A stretch of DNA of 64,000 nt, from contig NZ_JASISZ010000030.1 of assembly GCF_030063355.1 (NCBI RefSeq), forward strand, positions 21,119 to 85,118. The letters run 5' to 3'. Position 1 is the stretch's first letter. Each line of letters begins with the position of its first letter. Below are positions 44,818 through 54,388 of this stretch, one piece after another. A program made the position numbers and the translations under genes. Below the pieces are notes generated by a model that was not told where the DNA came from, did not search any database, and saw only the letters and a program-made list of their open reading frames with translations. Source of the DNA: Streptomyces sp. PH10-H1. Its GTDB lineage: Bacteria; Actinomycetota; Actinomycetes; Streptomycetales; Streptomycetaceae.

Positions 44818-45130
44818 CCAGTGGCCAGGAATCACGAAGTGGGACGCCGGCCGGGCGGGGCTGTGCGCGGCACTGTTCATTCGACCGGTCGCGGCGTTGC
44901 GGCGCAGGAATGAGCAGGTCACGCGGGGATTAACAGTAGTCCAACTTCCGGCGGGACATGGCGCTCAGGGTCTCGCCCAAGGGTTCGCCCGGGGACGTCT
45001 CCGGTTCGAGCGCTCAACTCGGGGCGGGTGCGCGGGCACACCATGTGGCGCATCCGTGTGGGCGTCACCGTCCCGGAACGGGCACGGGGACGGTGCCTCC
45101 CCGCTACGCTGACGGGAGGAGGTATTTCCC
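44818..45130. other. intergenic region between GT2 and zinc-ribbon gene
   Basis: About 310 bases that hold the two outward promoters. No protein gene, repeat or RNA gene is convincing on either strand. Confidence 0.4.
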
Positions 45131-45430
45131 ATGTCCTCTCTGGTTCTGCTCTCGTGCACCATCTGTTCTGACGGCCACCGTGGCCCGGGTGAGGCCGCGT
45201 GCTCCGATTGCACCCGGCGGCACGCCCACATCGCTCTGGATCTGCGGCTCAACGCGGCCGACGCGGTCGAACGGGACAGCCCGTGCAGCAGGTGCCTGGG
45301 GACCGGAACGCTCCACACGGACCAGGAGTACGAGTCGAGCCGGGGAAGGCGCGGCCGACGGACCTTCCTCGGCGCGTGCCCGAGATGCCAGGGCGAAAAG
45401 ACCGAGCCCTGGCCGCCGCCTCCGCACTGA
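45131..45430 (+). CDS. small zinc-ribbon hypothetical protein
   Basis: 99 residues. Four CxxC knuckles: CTIC, CSDC, CSRC (as SPCSRCLGTG) and CPRC (as GACPRCQGEK). The last two have the CxxCxGxG-like form of DnaJ zinc fingers. GGAGGAGG is nine bases ahead of ATG 45131. Cytosolic; may bind nucleic acid or another protein. No partner is evident. Confidence 0.75.
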   Translation: MSSLVLLSCTICSDGHRGPGEAACSDCTRRHAHIALDLRLNAADAVERDSPCSRCLGTGTLHTDQEYESSRGRRGRRTFLGACPRCQGEKTEPWPPPPH

Positions 45431-45730
45431 GGACGCGAGGGTTCAGGCCAGTGTCGGCCCCAAAGCGGCCCCGGTCATGCCACGTTCCCCCTGGCGTGAC
45501 CGGGGCGTTCTGCTGTCCGTGGGGAGATGTGCGTTGTCTCGTTGTGCGGCCCGCGTGCCCGCGTATGCGCCTTGATGAGGGTTCGGCACGCCGTACTCTT
45601 CACTTTGGTCTGAGCCAAAATGATGGCCCGAACCACAACGACACGGTTCTCCGGGTCGCCAGTTGCCGGCGGGAGGTCCGCCGCGGAGCTGAGCTGCGGT
45701 GGGCACGTACGGGAGCAAGGGGGGACCGTA
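45431..45730. other. intergenic, short inverted repeat
   Basis: 300 bases with no supported gene. TTTGG (45604-45608) and CCAAA (45615-45619) with a six-base centre lie about 110 bases ahead of the decayed regulator and may be an old operator. Confidence 0.35.
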
Positions 45731-46306
45731 TGCTGCGCATTCATTTCACGACGGAGGACCTTCAGCGGATCACGATGGTGCAGCATCCCGATCCGCTCTG
45801 GGAGATCATCTGCAGCATCTGCCGCTTGCAGAGCCGCGACGGCGCCGGAGCCTTCGGCGCCTGGCGCCGCCTGTCGGCCGGCGCGCTGCAGGAGCACGGG
45901 ACCGCGCACCGGGCGGCTTCGATGCTGCGGACCCTGGTCCCCCTGGGTCCCTATTTCCCCGACTTCCTGACCCCGCCCACCTCATCGCCCGAGTCTATCC
46001 GGTGGATCGCGCCACCGCCCCCTCCCGCGAGGGAGCGGTGGAGAATCTGACCGGCCTGATGGGACGTACCCGCGACGCGCTCCTGGCGTCGGTCGCGATG
46101 GGGAACTGCCGCTCCACCAGCCATCTCGCCGCGGCGGTACGGGTGTCGGTGCCGACCGCCAGCAACTGGCCGTGCTGCGCGCCGCGGGACTGATCATCAG
46201 CAGACGCGACGGCAAGCATCAACTGCACTCGGTGACGACCCTGGGGCTCGGCCTGCTCGACATCGTCCACACCCCGCTCAGCCGACCGTCACCCACATCT
46301 GACCCG
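45731..46306 (+). pseudogene. DUF5937/ArsR-type regulator with internal deletion and frameshifts
   Basis: ATG 45731 opens MLRIHFTTEDLQRITMVQHP, a close relative of the gene at 38165. After about 85 residues (YFPDFLTPP) the sense jumps to another frame that reads AVENLTGLMGRTRDALLASV, the lead-in to the C-terminal helix-turn-helix; roughly 170 residues are missing. A second shift at about 46160 moves to the frame QLAVLRAAGLIISRRDGKHQ, then LHSVTTLGLGLL, the recognition helix and wing. Both ends of the gene are recognisable but it cannot make a complete protein. Confidence 0.75.
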
Positions 46307-46763
46307 GCCGGCGGCGCGGCGGTGACGCCTGCGGACCGGGTCGATGTGGCTGGGACCAAAGTAAGCGGTCAGGCGCCCCGGCTGTGGGTTCAGTACCGCC
46401 GGATGCGATCAACGCGAGGTCGCGGTCGAACGTAATCGGACGCGGGTGAACCCGCGGGGATGGCTGGAAGCGGCGCAGCCGCAGGGGCTGGAGCCTTCCG
46501 GTCGCCATTCCGGTCGTCCGTGCCGGGCACGGAATCGTGCCTGGTGACGGGCACGATACGGAGGCGCTGACAAAGTTCCGCAAGTTCGGTGTGGTCTCGT
46601 CGCGGCCGGGCAGGAGCGCCAGAGTGACAGGCGGGACTGAGCGGCTGAGACCGATGCGTGTTATGTGTTGCGAGTCGCACGGCCATGGTCCGGATGGCCT
46701 GCGCCGTAGTTGTCGTCGAGGCGGTGCGAAGCCGGTCCGTACGGCCTGACCTGGAGGAATGAT
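46307..46763. other. region upstream of betaine operon, no gene seen
   Basis: About 450 bases with no convincing gene on either strand. It should hold the promoter of the choline-betaine operon; no BetI-like regulator or clear palindrome was found. Confidence 0.4.
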
Positions 46764-48233
46764 ATGCCCGAACTGTTCATCGGCGGTCGGTGGACGGCGG
46801 CCGCAGAAGGGCGTACCCGTGACATCCGGTGCCCCGCGGACGGCAGCCTGGTTGCCCAGGTGGACGAAGGCGGACCGAAGGATGCGGCCGCGGCGGTCGC
46901 CGCCGCCCGTGACGCGTTCGACCACGGGCCCTGGCCGCACACCTCCCTGGCGGAACGTGGCGGGCTGCTGCTGCGCGTTGCCGAGCTGCTCGTACGGGAC
47001 AAGGACGCCTTCGCCCGCGCGGAGTCCCTCGACACCGGCAAGCGCCTGGTGGAGTCGGCCTACGACATGGACGACATCGCCAATTGCTTCCGCTACTTCG
47101 GCAACCTGGTCGGCGCCGGCGGCCGGGACCGGATGGTCGACACCGGCACCCCGGCCATCGACAGCCGTGTCGTCCACGAACCGGTCGGCGTCTGTGTGCT
47201 GATCACCCCGTGGAACTATCCGCTGCTGCAGACCGCCTGGAAGGTCGCCCCGGCGCTCGGCACGGGCAATACGTTCGTCCTCAAGCCCAGCGAGCTGACC
47301 CCGCACACCGCGATCATGCTGATGCGGCTGCTGCAGGAGGCCGGACTGCCGGACGGGGCCGCCAACCTCGTGCTGGGTGCCGGGCCCGAAATCGGCGCGC
47401 CGCTGACCGAGGACCCGCGGGTCGATCTGGTCTCCTTCACCGGCGGCCTGGCCACCGGCCGCCGCATCATGGCGGCGGCCGCCCCCACCGTGAAGAAGGT
47501 GGCCCTCGAACTCGGTGGCAAGAACCCCAATATCGTCTTCGCCGACGCGGACTTCGACACCGCCGTCGACTATGCGCTGATGGCGGTCTTCCTGCACTCC
47601 GGCCAGGTCTGCTCGGCCGGTGCCCGCCTGCTGGTCGAGGACTCCCTGCACGATCGCTTCGTGGACGAGATCGTCGCTCGGGCCGGGCGGATCCGGCTGG
47701 GCGGCCCGTTCGACGAGGACGCCCGCACGGGCCCGCTGATCTCGGCCGCGCACCGCGAGAAGGTCGAGGCGTACGTCGCCGCCGGTCTCGCGGAGGGCGC
47801 CGTACTGCGGCTCGGCGGCGCCCGGCCCGACGACCCTGCCCTCGCCGACGGCTTCTACTACCCGCCGACCGTCCTCGACGAATGCACCCCGCAGATGTCG
47901 GTGGTGCGCGACGAGTCCTTCGGACCGGTCCTGACCGTCGAGCGATTCCGCGACGAGGCCGAGGCCCTGGCACTCGCCAACGACACCGTCTACGGCCTGG
48001 CGGGGGCCGTCTGGACGACGGACCAGGCCCGCGCGCAGCGTGTCGCCGCCGGTCTGCGGGCCGGCACCGTCTGGATCAACGACTTCCATCCCTATGTACC
48101 CGAGGCCGAATGGGGCGGCATGAAGCAGTCCGGAACCGGCCGCGAGCTGGGCCCCGCGGGTCTGGCCGAGTACACCGAGGCCAAGCACATCTGGCGCAAC
48201 ACCGCCGCCGTACCGCAGCGCTGGTTCGACTGA
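46764..48233 (+). CDS. betB: betaine-aldehyde-type aldehyde dehydrogenase
   Basis: 489 residues, complete ALDH superfamily enzyme: cofactor-side motif PWNYPLLQTAWKVAPALGTG, general base ELGGKNPN, catalytic Cys in HSGQVCSAGAR and the closing ESFGPVLTVERF. It would oxidise betaine aldehyde to glycine betaine with NAD(P), a cytosolic step. TGGAGGAATGAT ahead of ATG 46764 is a strong ribosome site. The role rests on the operon with an APC permease and a GMC choline dehydrogenase; other short aldehydes remain possible. Confidence 0.88.
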   Translation: MPELFIGGRWTAAAEGRTRDIRCPADGSLVAQVDEGGPKDAAAAVAAARDAFDHGPWPHTSLAERGGLLLRVAELLVRDKDAFARAESLDTGKRLVESAYDMDDIANCFRYFGNLVGAGGRDRMVDTGTPAIDSRVVHEPVGVCVLITPWNYPLLQTAWKVAPALGTGNTFVLKPSELTPHTAIMLMRLLQEAGLPDGAANLVLGAGPEIGAPLTEDPRVDLVSFTGGLATGRRIMAAAAPTVKKVALELGGKNPNIVFADADFDTAVDYALMAVFLHSGQVCSAGARLLVEDSLHDRFVDEIVARAGRIRLGGPFDEDARTGPLISAAHREKVEAYVAAGLAEGAVLRLGGARPDDPALADGFYYPPTVLDECTPQMSVVRDESFGPVLTVERFRDEAEALALANDTVYGLAGAVWTTDQARAQRVAAGLRAGTVWINDFHPYVPEAEWGGMKQSGTGRELGPAGLAEYTEAKHIWRNTAAVPQRWFD

Positions 48234-48286
48234 CCGTCCGACCCGCTCCATCCGGCCACTGCCTGTACGCCACGAGGAGAACTGTT

Positions 48287-49855
48287 ATGCCGGACGTCCC
48301 GCCAGATCAACCTGGACCAGCCGCGAGCGGCGACTCCGACGACGCCGCGCTCACCGAGCTGGGCTACAAGCCCGGACTCAAGCGTACGCTCGGCAATTTT
48401 CACACCTTCGCCGCCGGAATCAGCTACATCTCTATCCTCACCGGCACCTTCCAGCTGTTCTACTTCGGTGTCAGTTTCGGCGGGGCCGCCTACTGGTGGT
48501 CCTGGCCGATGGTCTTCATCGGGCAGCTGATGGTGGCGCTGTGCTTCTGCGAACTCGCCGCCCGCTTCCCCGTCGCGGGATCGATCTACAACTGGGCCAA
48601 ACACACGGGCGGCCCGCACATCGGCTGGCTGGCCGGTTGGATGATGACGGTCGCGACCATGGTGTCGCTGGCCGCCGTGGCCCTCGCCTATCAGCTGACG
48701 CTGCCGCAGATCTCCAGCTTCTTCCAGGTCATCGGAGACGGCACGGGCAAGTACGACGCGGCTGCCAACGCCGTGCTCCTCGGCGCGATCCTGATCGTCT
48801 TCACCACGGTGATCAACGCCTTCGGGGTGAAGCTGATGGCCACGATCAATTCCGCCGGAGTCTTCATCGAGCTGATCGCCGCAGTCGTTCTCGTAGGGCT
48901 GCTCGCCGCGCACATCACCCGTGGCCCGAGCGCGATCGTGCAGACCGAGGGGCTCGGCCAGGGCCAGACGCTCGGCTACTTCGGCGCCTTTCTGACCGCC
49001 TCGCTCGCCTCGGCATATGTGATGTACGGCTTCGACACCGCTTCCTCGCTCGGCGAGGAGTCCATCGACCCGGGCCGCAACGCTCCGCGCGCCATCCTGC
49101 GTGCGCTCATCGCCTCCTTCTTCCTCGGCGGCCTCATCCTCCTCTTCGCACTGCTGGCCACGCCCGACCTGAAGGCCAAGCAGCTCTCCGTCGACGGGCT
49201 GCAATACGTGGTCAAGGCCACCCTCGGCGAGGCGACCGGCCAGGCCGTGCTGTGGTGCGTCGTCATCGCCATCACCGTGTGCGCGTTGTCCGTACAGACC
49301 GCGGGGCTGCGGCTGGCCTTCGCGATGGCCCGGGACAACAACCTGCCGGGCGGCTCGCGGCTGGCCAGGCTCAGCCCGCGGTTCCATACACCGGTGCTGG
49401 CCACGTGCTTGATCGGGGTCGTGGCGATCGCCATCCTGGTCGTCAACATCAACCAGCCGCAGATCTTCTCGGTTGTCACCAGCATCGCCATCGTCATGAT
49501 CTACCTCGCGTATCTGCTGGTCACGCTGCCCATGCTGTTGCAGCGGCTGCGTGGCGACTGGACACCGGCGCCCGGCCTCTTCTCCATGGGCCGGCTTGGC
49601 CTGCCAGTCAACATCCTGGCAGTGCTCTGGGGCGCCGCGATGACGGTCAACCTGCTGTGGCCGCGCGCTGAGGTCTACAACGCCACCGGGCCCCAGCACT
49701 GGTACCTGCGCTGGGGCGGCGTCCTGTTCGTCGGCTTCGCCGGGGTCGGGGGCTTCGTCTACTACTGGTTCGTACAGCGCAAGCTGACCGGCGTTGTCGC
49801 CGAACACGCCATCGATGAACTGCCGGAACCCACACCGGCCCATGGTGGACCGTGA
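48287..49855 (+). CDS. APC-family amine/amino acid permease
   Basis: 522 residues with about twelve membrane helices. HTFAAGISYISILTGTFQLF, ELAARFPVAGSIYNWAKHTG and MYGFDTASSLGEESIDPGRN are hallmarks of APC permeases of the BAT/GabP type. It lies between aldehyde dehydrogenase and choline dehydrogenase, 53 bases after the former and 17 before the latter, so it probably imports choline or a related amine for them. ATG 48287 follows ACGAGGAG. Confidence 0.9.
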   Translation: MPDVPPDQPGPAASGDSDDAALTELGYKPGLKRTLGNFHTFAAGISYISILTGTFQLFYFGVSFGGAAYWWSWPMVFIGQLMVALCFCELAARFPVAGSIYNWAKHTGGPHIGWLAGWMMTVATMVSLAAVALAYQLTLPQISSFFQVIGDGTGKYDAAANAVLLGAILIVFTTVINAFGVKLMATINSAGVFIELIAAVVLVGLLAAHITRGPSAIVQTEGLGQGQTLGYFGAFLTASLASAYVMYGFDTASSLGEESIDPGRNAPRAILRALIASFFLGGLILLFALLATPDLKAKQLSVDGLQYVVKATLGEATGQAVLWCVVIAITVCALSVQTAGLRLAFAMARDNNLPGGSRLARLSPRFHTPVLATCLIGVVAIAILVVNINQPQIFSVVTSIAIVMIYLAYLLVTLPMLLQRLRGDWTPAPGLFSMGRLGLPVNILAVLWGAAMTVNLLWPRAEVYNATGPQHWYLRWGGVLFVGFAGVGGFVYYWFVQRKLTGVVAEHAIDELPEPTPAHGGP

Positions 49856-49872
49856 TACGAGGAGGAGCTGAC

Positions 49873-51429
49873 GTGGAAGCGTTTGATTATGTGGTCGTCG
49901 GCGGCGGCACCGCGGGAAACGTCGTCGCCGCCCGGCTGAGCGAGGACCCGTCGGTCACGGTGTGCCTTCTTGAAGCGGGCCCCTCCGACGTCGGCGACGA
50001 CAACGTCCTGCGGCTCGACCGCTGGATGGGCCTGCTGGAGTCGGGCTACGACTGGGACTACCCGATCGAACCGCAGGAGCACGGCAACAGCTTCATGCGG
50101 CATGCCCGCGCCCGCGTCCTCGGCGGCTGCTCCTCGCACAACTCCTGTATCGCCTTCTGGGCGCCGGCCGAGGACCTCGACTCCTGGGCCGCCGCGGGCT
50201 GCACGGGCTGGAGCGCCGCCGAGGTCTACCCGCTCTACCAGCGGCTGGAGACCAACGACGCGCCCGGCGACCACCACGGCCGCACCGGCCCGGTCAAGAT
50301 CCGGACCATCAAGCCCAATGACCCGTGCGGCAGCGCGCTGCTGGAGGCCTGCGCCCAGGCCTCCATCCCCACCACCACGTTCAATACCGGTAAGACGGTG
50401 GTGCGCGGAGCGGGATGGTTCCAGATCAACTCCGATGAGCACAACACCCGGCAGTCCTCCTCGGTCGCCTATCTCCACCCGATCATGGGCAAGCGGCCGA
50501 ACCTCGACGTACGGACCGGGGTACGGGCCAAACGTCTGCTCATCGACGGGAACCGCCGGTGCACCGGCGCCGAATACCTCGACCCCGACCTGATCCACAC
50601 CCGCGCGGTCACCGCCCGCCGTGAGGTCATCGTCAGCTGCGGGTCGATCGACACCCCCAAGCTGCTCATGCTCTCCGGCATCGGCCCGGCCGCCCACCTG
50701 CGCGAAGTCGGCGTGGACGTCGTCCTCGACGCGCCGGGCGTCGGCGAGAACCTCCAGGACCACCCGGAGGGCGTGATCATGTGGGAGGCCAAGCAGCCGA
50801 TGGTGACCTCCTCCGACCAGTGGTGGGAGATCGGCATCTTCGCGGACACCGAACCCGGCCTCGACCGCCCCGACCTGATGTTCCACTACGGCTCGGTGCC
50901 GTTCGACATGAACACCTACCGGCGCGGTTACCCGACCGCCGAGAACGCCTTCTGCCTCACGCCGAACGTCACCCACACCCGTTCGCGCGGCACCGTCCGG
51001 CTGCGCACACGCGACTTCCGGGACAAGCCCAAGGTCGATCCGCGGTATTTCACGGACGAGCACGACGTACGGGTGATGACGTACGGTCTGCGGCTGGCCC
51101 GTGAGATCGCGTCCCAGCCGGCCCTGTCGGGATGGGCCGGCACCGAACTCGCCCCGGGCCCGGACGCCCGCACCGATGACGAGCTGCTCGACTACATCTC
51201 CAAGACCCACAACACCGTCTACCACCCCGCAGCGACGGTGAAGATGGGCGCCGACCACGACCCGATGGCCCCACTCGACGCCCGCCTGCGGGTCAAGGGC
51301 ATCCAAGGGCTGCGGGTCGCCGACGGCTCGGCGATGCCGGAACTCATCACCGTCAACCCCTGCATCACCACGATGATGATCGGCGAGAAGTGCGCCGACA
51401 TGCTCAAGGAGGACGCAGCAGCCGGATAG
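49873..51429 (+). CDS. betA: GMC-family choline dehydrogenase-like oxidoreductase
   Basis: 518 residues from GTG 49873 (GGAGGAG five bases ahead). The FAD site is DYVVVGGGTAGNVVAARLSE, the GMC signature is around ARVLGGCSSHNSCIAFW, and the catalytic His/Asn pair lies in NTVYHPAATVKMG and TVNPCITTMMIGEKCADM. As the last gene of the operon it would oxidise choline to betaine aldehyde, which the aldehyde dehydrogenase finishes to betaine, an osmoprotectant. Close homologues act on other alcohols, so the choline link is from context and overall similarity. Confidence 0.88.
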   Translation: MEAFDYVVVGGGTAGNVVAARLSEDPSVTVCLLEAGPSDVGDDNVLRLDRWMGLLESGYDWDYPIEPQEHGNSFMRHARARVLGGCSSHNSCIAFWAPAEDLDSWAAAGCTGWSAAEVYPLYQRLETNDAPGDHHGRTGPVKIRTIKPNDPCGSALLEACAQASIPTTTFNTGKTVVRGAGWFQINSDEHNTRQSSSVAYLHPIMGKRPNLDVRTGVRAKRLLIDGNRRCTGAEYLDPDLIHTRAVTARREVIVSCGSIDTPKLLMLSGIGPAAHLREVGVDVVLDAPGVGENLQDHPEGVIMWEAKQPMVTSSDQWWEIGIFADTEPGLDRPDLMFHYGSVPFDMNTYRRGYPTAENAFCLTPNVTHTRSRGTVRLRTRDFRDKPKVDPRYFTDEHDVRVMTYGLRLAREIASQPALSGWAGTELAPGPDARTDDELLDYISKTHNTVYHPAATVKMGADHDPMAPLDARLRVKGIQGLRVADGSAMPELITVNPCITTMMIGEKCADMLKEDAAAG

Positions 51430-51457
51430 GAAACCCCGGCGCGGAACGCTCTGCTCG

Positions 51458-51853
51458 CTACTTCGGGGTGTCCGCGCCGGACAGCGGCTCCGGACCGGCT
51501 GACGGGACGGCACCGACGGCCTTGCCCTGCGCGCCTGCCCGGGCAGTGCCGTCGACCGTCAGACAGATACCGAACACCCGGTCGTGGCTGGTCCAGCCAT
51601 TGACACGGCCCCGGTTATTGCTGATCTCCACCCGCGTGCGGGCCGGATCCACCGCCGACACCAAGTGCAAGTACACGGTCCCGGTGACCCGCGCGAGAAC
51701 GATGTCGCCGACTTCCACCTTCGACGGGTCGACCGGAGTGACGACCACCCGCTGCCGGCTGCGTATCAACGGGACCATGGAGGAACCACTCGGCCGGAAC
51801 TCCACGGTTGCCCCACCCGCCACTCTTCCTGCTATCGCATCGAGCATTCCCAT
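51458..51853 (-). CDS. S24/S26-like peptidase-fold protein
   Basis: 131 residues. VEFRPSGSSMVPLIRSRQRV matches the catalytic-Ser region of LexA/signal peptidase proteins (GSSMxP), then GDIVLARVTGTVYLHLVSAV and RGRVNGWTSHDRVFG. No transmembrane anchor and no clear catalytic Lys at the usual place, so it may bind rather than cleave. Start ATG 51853 or 51847. It converges on the betaine operon with 28 bases between. Confidence 0.7.
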   Translation of the reverse strand: MGMLDAIAGRVAGGATVEFRPSGSSMVPLIRSRQRVVVTPVDPSKVEVGDIVLARVTGTVYLHLVSAVDPARTRVEISNNRGRVNGWTSHDRVFGICLTVDGTARAGAQGKAVGAVPSAGPEPLSGADTPK

Positions 51854-52048
51854 CCGCTGATAGTGCCCGATCGGGCCCGTCGCCCGGCGGCATCTTCCGC
51901 GACCGTAGGTGGCATCGAGCCGCTGCGGAGCTCGGAACCGTAAAGGTGCAGGTCAGCGATGTGTGTCAGTGCCGGGCCGTACAGTCGTCAGCACCCGGTA
52001 CAAGCGGGGCGAGACGTATTTTGTTCGGACTTCAAGGGGGTCGAGCCG

Positions 52049-52174
52049 ATGTTCCTCATGACAGCCGCCTGCGTATGCCGGTCGTGCGGACCGGCGACCT
52101 CCGACGCGCCACGAAGAGATACCTCTCGCCGCGCACTCTCAGGATTGTCAGGACGGGGTAGGGATGAGTCATGA
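52049..52174 (+). CDS. 41-residue Cys-containing ORF coupled to the next gene
   Basis: ATG 52049 with AAGGGGG nine bases ahead opens MFLMTAACVCRSCGPATSDA and runs in a Ser/Arg-rich tail to a stop that overlaps the next start as ATGA. CxCxxC is zinc-knuckle-like. It may be a small protein or a leader that couples translation of the zinc-ribbon gene. The region 51854-52048 has no gene. Confidence 0.4.
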   Translation: MFLMTAACVCRSCGPATSDAPRRDTSRRALSGLSGRGRDES

Positions 52175-53181
52175 GTGACGCTGTCATCCGTTGTCCGTCC
52201 TGCCCCGATCATCCGGTTCTGCCGGCTGTGGCTGATTGCGACACCCGTAAGTGCATTCGTTGCCAGGGCGACCATCGGTGGCTGTCGGACCCGCATCCCG
52301 CGGATCATCTGTGCGAGGTGTGCCGCAGCGAGTGTCCGCGATGTGATGCGCCGGCCGGCCGCGACGGCGGGGGAGTGTGCCGTACCTGCCGGGGACTGTG
52401 CCGCACCTGCGACGGCCGGCTCACCGCGCGTCCGGCCGAGGTCCATGAGGTGCCCGCGGCGTCCGCGGTCAGGGGGGAGCGGCAGCGCCGGTCACAGCTC
52501 TACGTCCCCTCCACGTGGAAGAGCGTCCTGTGCGATGAGTGCTTGTACGCACGGAGCATCACCGGCCGGGAGCGGTCCGTGGTGCTGCGGTTCCCGCCCA
52601 AACTCATCCGGGCCTGCGGCGGCGGCGCGCCGGACGCCGCCATCGATGTGATCCGGGACGAGCTGGAGTACCGGTCCGCACGTCACCTCATTGAGCGGAT
52701 CGAGCGGCGCTGGTGGCAGAAGTGGTCCCACCGGCCGCTGTCCTTCTCCGGAGCCGATGACTGGGCTGCCTACGGGCCCGGCGATGTCGCGGTCTGGCTG
52801 GTCGCCCCCACCCCGTGCCCGGCCCGCTGCGAGGACGGCTGGATGACGAACGACCCCGACCAGCAGTGCCCGACCTGCCATCCTCCTCGCCCGCATCGCG
52901 TGTTCGTGGAACCGCTCAGCGCCCACGCGCAGGACATGGCGGCCACCGCCCGTTCCGTCGTACGCGCCGCCCAGTCGCCGCGGGCCCACGGTGAATACGT
53001 ACCCAAGGCCGCGACCATGACCGCCGAGCAGCAGGCGGAGCGGATGCGCCGGCAGGCCGAGCGGGACCGCGTCGGCCGGGTGAAGAAGGAGCGGGCCGAG
53101 ATATCGGCGGCGGAGGAGGCACGGGACCCGGTCCGGGCCGCCGCCATCAAACGCGCGCGCCAGGAGCGCCAGCAGCGCTGA
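52171..53181 (+). CDS. multi-zinc-ribbon hypothetical protein
   Basis: 336 residues. The N-terminal 90 hold at least six Cys pairs (CPSC, CIRC, CEVC, CPRC, CRTC twice) and another follow at CDEC, CPARC and CPTC near 215-245, giving a treble-clef-like zinc array. The C-terminal 90 residues are a charged helix (AEQQAERMRRQAERDRVGRV), likely coiled-coil. Similar Streptomyces proteins occur near mobile or phage-like genes, but no such gene is here. Nucleic acid binding is likely; nothing more can be said. Confidence 0.75.
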   Translation: MSDAVIRCPSCPDHPVLPAVADCDTRKCIRCQGDHRWLSDPHPADHLCEVCRSECPRCDAPAGRDGGGVCRTCRGLCRTCDGRLTARPAEVHEVPAASAVRGERQRRSQLYVPSTWKSVLCDECLYARSITGRERSVVLRFPPKLIRACGGGAPDAAIDVIRDELEYRSARHLIERIERRWWQKWSHRPLSFSGADDWAAYGPGDVAVWLVAPTPCPARCEDGWMTNDPDQQCPTCHPPRPHRVFVEPLSAHAQDMAATARSVVRAAQSPRAHGEYVPKAATMTAEQQAERMRRQAERDRVGRVKKERAEISAAEEARDPVRAAAIKRARQERQQR

Positions 53182-53357
53182 CCCACGCCCGGGCCGGGCG
53201 GTCCCGTCAGTTTGCCGGCCCCAGAGGGCAGCAAGCGCCGACCGGGCCCGGCATTTCAGCGTCAGCCTCAACTGGGAGCGAGCGGCCCTCCTGACGACAG
53301 GGACGCGACATGGCGAAGAGCTCGCTCCTGCGGTGTTCTCGATGTGCGCACAGTCGC

Positions 53358-54116
53358 TCAGAAGCGGGAGAAGACGTGCAAGCGTCCGATGAGCGTGAAT
53401 CCGCGGCGGTGGTACCACTGGAGCGGCCAGTCCTCGCTGTCCGCGAGCAGGAACCGCAGTGTGCAATCCGCGGTGGCGGCGTGGTGAAGAGCGCCTGCCA
53501 GAAGGGCGTCGGCATAGCCACGCCGGGTGTGGGTGTCGGCGGTCCCAAGGTCTTCGATCTGGGCAATGCCGGCTGCCGGGTCGAGGTAGAGATCGGTCCA
53601 GGAGGCTATATCGCCCTTGTCGTCGCGGACGGCAAGGAAGAGCACCTGGTCGCCCCCGCGCAGTCGGGCCGTGCGGCGGTCCACGAGCTGACGGATGGTC
53701 TCCTCGGGTCCGCTGGGCAGCCACTGCCGCTGTTGCCGCGTGAGCGCCGGCCGGAGAACGGACAGGTCCACGGGCTCGGCCAGGGATGCCGGCGGGGTCG
53801 GCCCCGTGTGCGTCATGACGACTTCAGCGCTGTGTTCGTAGCCGGCTTGGGCGAGTGCGGGGGCGCAGCCTTCCCCGAGAGCGTCGTCATAGACGGTGAT
53901 ACGACGGTGGTTCAACTTCGCCATGGCCGCCTCGGCGAGTGCCGGCAGGGTGGCGGGATCAACAGCCGCGTCAATGTGCAGTTGATTGTGTTCGTGGGAG
54001 CGAGCGAAGGTCTCATTGAGTACGACGTAGCCGCCCGGCACTTCGTTCACCTCGACAGCCTGGCGGCGGGCGAACGCGTTCTGGAAGGCGGTTATGCGCC
54101 GCAGGTCATTCGCCAC
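53358..54116 (-). CDS. GNAT-family N-acetyltransferase
   Basis: 252 residues in two halves. The N-terminal half (NEVPGGYVVLNETFARSHEH, VYDDALGEGCAPALAQAGYE) is a degenerate GNAT-like region; the second half has IEDLGTADTHTRRGYADALL, the acetyl-CoA loop, and ends with DWPLQWYHRRGFTLIGRLHV. This double layout is common in Streptomyces GNAT proteins. Substrate unknown. It reads leftward away from the decayed sequence at 54117-54940. Confidence 0.88.
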   Translation of the reverse strand: MANDLRRITAFQNAFARRQAVEVNEVPGGYVVLNETFARSHEHNQLHIDAAVDPATLPALAEAAMAKLNHRRITVYDDALGEGCAPALAQAGYEHSAEVVMTHTGPTPPASLAEPVDLSVLRPALTRQQRQWLPSGPEETIRQLVDRRTARLRGGDQVLFLAVRDDKGDIASWTDLYLDPAAGIAQIEDLGTADTHTRRGYADALLAGALHHAATADCTLRFLLADSEDWPLQWYHRRGFTLIGRLHVFSRF

Positions 54117-54388
54117 TGAGCTGCACCTGTCTCATCTCTCGAGTGTAGGACTTCCGTTGTCCGATTCGTGATGGTCGGCGCTGACGGAGCCTGGACTGTG
54201 GCCACCGGTCCATCTCCCTGCCATGGACGGCGACGTCTCATCCACCGTCCGGGACACTGCCTGTCCAACCAATCTCCATTCACCGGCCCCGGCTGCGAGA
54301 TCAGTCGAAGCGCTTCAACTCGATCGTCGAAGGTTCGGCTATCGAGTGCACCGGGCCCGTCGTGGTACCCCCGCGTTCCGGAGGTTGG

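Noticed and set aside
47084..49855. 923-codon frame whose first 400 codons overlap the aldehyde dehydrogenase
   Set aside because: Only the part after ATG 48287 is the permease; the earlier part is an out-of-frame shadow rich in Arg and Pro.
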